From: Allobosea sp.
Lineage (GTDB): Bacteria; Pseudomonadota; Alphaproteobacteria; Rhizobiales; Beijerinckiaceae
Direction: 5' to 3'
Length of the DNA: 15,875 bases
Assembly: GCA_021732895.1 (NCBI GenBank)
Contig: JAKFWE010000046.1
Span: forward strand, 1 to 15,875
Shown: positions 14,245-15,875 of the stretch, one piece after another
How the letters are laid out: the number at the start of each line of letters is the position of its first letter
How positions within the stretch are numbered: position 1 is the first letter of the stretch
The notes under the pieces: model-generated
Database searches by the model: none
What the model saw: only the letters and a program-made list of their open reading frames with translations
What the model was told of the DNA's origin: nothing
Position numbers and translations under genes: made by a program

Positions 14245-15105
14245 TCAGCCCTGCGGCGACGCCGGCCCAGCCGTGGCGGCTTTTCCGGCGCCGCTCCTTG
14301 TCTTGCCGCCCTTGAGCAGATCCCAGCTGTTCTGCTGGCTGACGCTGCGCTTCAGATAGGCGACCGTCGCGGCCGCCTCGGCCGGGCTCTGGTCCTGCCG
14401 CGCCAGCGTCTCGGCCTCGCCGAAGCGTCCCTGCAGTCCGAGCACCAGCACCAGATTCTGCCGGACCCGGATATCCGCACGGCCCGACGCGGTCGCCTCG
14501 CGCAGCACGCGCTCGGCTTCCGGCAGCTTGCGCGTCAGGGCCAGCGAGAGGCCGAGATTGGACATGATGGTCGGTTCGCCCGGCGCGAGCTTCAGCGCCG
14601 TCTGGTAGATCTGCTGGGCCCGGTCGTGCTCGCCGAGCTGGTCGGCGACGGTGCCCTGGGCCGAGAGGATTCGCCAGTCCGGGCGCTCGGGCGAATGGGC
14701 GCGCGACAGCACCTCGTCGGCTTCCTTGAGGCGGCCGTTGTCGGCGAGCGAGCGGCCATAGGCGCCGAGCAGTTCGCGGTCGTCGGCGTTGGCCAGCACG
14801 GCGCCCTGCAGCACGGCCAGCGCCTGGGCGTTCTGATCGAGCGCGCGCAGCGCCCGCGCATAGCGGAAGGCGGCCGTGCGATCCTTGGGATTGGCCTCGT
14901 AGCGCTGGCCCCAGCTCCGCGATTCGGCGCGCCAGTCGGCTGGCTCGCGGCTGGTCTGGCCGCCGATCGAGCCGGTGACGTCGCCGGGTCCGCCGGCGCT
15001 CTGGCAGCCGCCGAGCGCAAGCCCGATCAGGCAGGTCGCGGCGAGCAGCCGGGGACGAACCGAAATCTTGCCGCTTTGCCGGGATTGGCCGTTGAACATG
15101 GGCAT
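14245..15105 (-). CDS. tadD: TPR lipoprotein, TadD-like pilus assembly protein
   Basis: A 286-residue predicted lipoprotein with tetratricopeptide repeats, matching TadD proteins needed for Tad pilus function (probably secretin or envelope assembly). The N-terminus is basic, with a hydrophobic run at 20-32 and a lipobox LGGC whose Cys34 would be lipidated. After a Gly/Ser-rich linker come about four to five TPR units between residues 60 and 240, for example TAAFRYARALRALDQNAQAL (77-96), ILSAQGTVADQLGEHDRAQQ (146-165) and IMSNLGLSLALTRKLPEAER (180-199). The C-terminal 45 residues are low in complexity (Gly, Ala, Lys, Ser). The ATG at 15105 has GAGG 5 bases upstream; a second in-frame ATG two codons on is less well spaced. 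It is convergent with tadC, which supports the TadD assignment over a generic TPR protein. Confidence 0.83.
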   Translation of the reverse strand: MPMFNGQSRQSGKISVRPRLLAATCLIGLALGGCQSAGGPGDVTGSIGGQTSREPADWRAESRSWGQRYEANPKDRTAAFRYARALRALDQNAQALAVLQGAVLANADDRELLGAYGRSLADNGRLKEADEVLSRAHSPERPDWRILSAQGTVADQLGEHDRAQQIYQTALKLAPGEPTIMSNLGLSLALTRKLPEAERVLREATASGRADIRVRQNLVLVLGLQGRFGEAETLARQDQSPAEAAATVAYLKRSVSQQNSWDLLKGGKTRSGAGKAATAGPASPQG

Positions 15106-15219
15106 GACCGCCTCGCCACGATGAAAATCTGGTCGATCCGGTGATAAAGCGTTAACCCTAATGCTTCCTTAACCGGCCGCCCGCGCCGGGCCTCGCGTTC
15201 TCTCCTGGTCGTCTCAGCC
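15106..15219. other. Divergent intergenic region between the tadD-like gene and the aminopeptidase gene
   Basis: 114 bases, AT-richer near 15141-15174. It contains two TTAACC copies 17 bases apart (15152-15157 and 15169-15174), the second forming part of a CtrA-like box. Promoters for both divergent genes should lie here. No purine-rich ribosome site is visible before the GTG at 15220. Confidence 0.55.
15158..15173 (+). promoter_or_regulatory. CtrA-like binding site between the tadD-like and aminopeptidase genes
   Basis: CTAATGCTTCCTTAAC reads CTAA-N7-TTAAC, 8 of 9 fixed bases of the CtrA consensus. It ends 46 bases before the aminopeptidase GTG and begins 52 bases before the tadD-like ATG on the other strand. 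On the minus strand the same stretch reads TTAA-N7-TTAG. Which gene it serves cannot be decided; the pilus link favours tadD. Confidence 0.42.
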
Positions 15220-15875
15220 GTGCACAATCTGCTTCTCGCTTCCGCGCCCGCCGCCGTTCCGGTCCATGTCGTCTCGAAAGCCGGCTGGGCCGCGCTGTCG
15301 GAGCGGCTTTCGCCCGAGGCTTCGCGCTTCGCGCAGGCCCAGGGCTTCGCGGCCCGGCCGGGCCACCATCTCGTCCTGCCCGACGCGTCGGGCGCGGTCG
15401 CCGCCGTGCTGCTCGGGGTCGAGCCGGGGACGGCGCGCCGGCGCGACCCGTTCGCGCCCGGCCGGCTCGCGGCCATCCTGCCCGCCGGCGACTATGCGCT
15501 GACGGGCGAGATCGACGATCCCGACCTCGCCGCGCTGGGCTGGCTGCTCCAGGCCTATCGCTTCGACCGTTACCGCAAGCCGCAGACCCCGGCCGCCCGG
15601 CTGCTGGTTCCCGATGGCGTCGACGGCGCCGAGATCAGCCTGATCGCGCAATCGGTCGCGCTCGCCCGCGACCTCGTCAACACGCCGGCCAATGATCTCG
15701 GCCCGGCCGAGATCGAGGCCGCCATCGTCGCGCTCGGGCGCGAATGCGTGGCGGGCGTGGCCAGCATCGTCGGCGAAGAGCTGCTGGCGCGCAACTTTCC
15801 GATGATCCACGCCGTTGGTCGCGCCTCGCCGCGCGCGCCTCGCCTCATCGATCTGGTCTGGGGCGATCCTGCCCA
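15220..15875 (+). CDS. Leucyl aminopeptidase family protein (M17), N-terminal part; cut by window edge
   Basis: The first 218 residues of an M17 metallo-aminopeptidase, a cytosolic family that removes N-terminal residues from peptides. The visible part has the N-terminal domain (about 1-140, with LLASAPAAVPVHVVSKAGWA near the start and PFAPGRLAAILPAGDYAL), then the entry to the catalytic domain: ALARDLVNTPANDLGPAEIE (147-166), a strong family signature, and NFPMIHAVGRAS followed by RAPRLIDLVWGDPA. Metal ligands and the catalytic Lys/Arg lie beyond the window and cannot be checked. The start is GTG 15220, the only plausible start between the in-frame stop at 15145 and the conserved region, but it has no Shine-Dalgarno. 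It is divergent from the tadD-like gene and is not expected to be part of the pilus system. Confidence 0.88.
   Translation, partial: MHNLLLASAPAAVPVHVVSKAGWAALSERLSPEASRFAQAQGFAARPGHHLVLPDASGAVAAVLLGVEPGTARRRDPFAPGRLAAILPAGDYALTGEIDDPDLAALGWLLQAYRFDRYRKPQTPAARLLVPDGVDGAEISLIAQSVALARDLVNTPANDLGPAEIEAAIVALGRECVAGVASIVGEELLARNFPMIHAVGRASPRAPRLIDLVWGDPA

Noticed and set aside
14116..15144. 342-residue plus-strand reading frame opposite the tadD-like gene
   Set aside because: It is the low-complexity antisense of a gene with a lipobox and TPR units, and it lacks homology-like features.
1..15875. CRISPR arrays, insertion sequences, tRNA or rRNA genes, prophage or novel defence genes
   Set aside because: No regularly spaced repeats, transposase motifs, tRNA-like folds or atypical gene islands were seen; composition is even apart from short promoter regions.

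Overview
The window is very GC-rich, with long antisense shadow ORFs over almost every gene. Its layout and protein families (Cpa/Tad secretion locus, TadE-type minor pilins, a stand-alone secretin N-domain protein, CoaBC) point to an alphaproteobacterium, probably of the Hyphomicrobiales (Bosea/Methylobacterium-like). That placement is inferred from family resemblance; I cannot fix the genus.

Layout. (1) 1-1185, minus: coaBC, bifunctional coenzyme A biosynthesis enzyme, running off the left edge. (2) 1401-2912, plus: phosphomannomutase/phosphoglucomutase, divergent from coaBC. (3) 2941-4182, minus: two TadE-type minor pilin genes. (4) 4373-4894, minus: a small exported protein resembling only the N-terminal domain of the CpaC secretin. 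(5) 4895-5308: a 414-bp AT-richer control region with dyads. (6) 5309-5473, plus: pilA, a 54-residue Flp pilin, followed by a strong intrinsic terminator. (7) 5638-14036, plus: cpaA-cpaB-cpaC-cpaD-cpaE-cpaF-tadB-tadC, tightly packed and partly overlapping. (8) 14245-15105, minus: TadD-like TPR lipoprotein, convergent with tadC. (9) 15220 to the right edge, plus: N-terminal part of an M17 leucyl aminopeptidase family protein.

How it works together. Regions 3-8 form one Tad (tight adherence/Flp type IVb) pilus system. PilA and the TadE-type proteins are pilin-like subunits. CpaA is the prepilin peptidase, CpaC the outer-membrane secretin with CpaB and CpaD as partners, CpaE the polar localisation factor, CpaF the ATPase, TadB/TadC the inner-membrane platform, and TadD a lipoprotein accessory. 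The terminator after pilA should let the major pilin be made in excess over the machinery.

The most interesting signal is regulatory. Three sites matching 8 of the 9 fixed bases of the CtrA consensus TTAA-N7-TTAAC lie upstream of pilA, upstream of cpaB, and between the tadD-like gene and the aminopeptidase gene. This suggests control of pilus building by the cell-cycle regulator CtrA, as known for Caulobacter pilA. I found no mobile element, CRISPR array, tRNA or rRNA, and no clearly new biological system; this is a well-formed Tad locus with a few unusual details.
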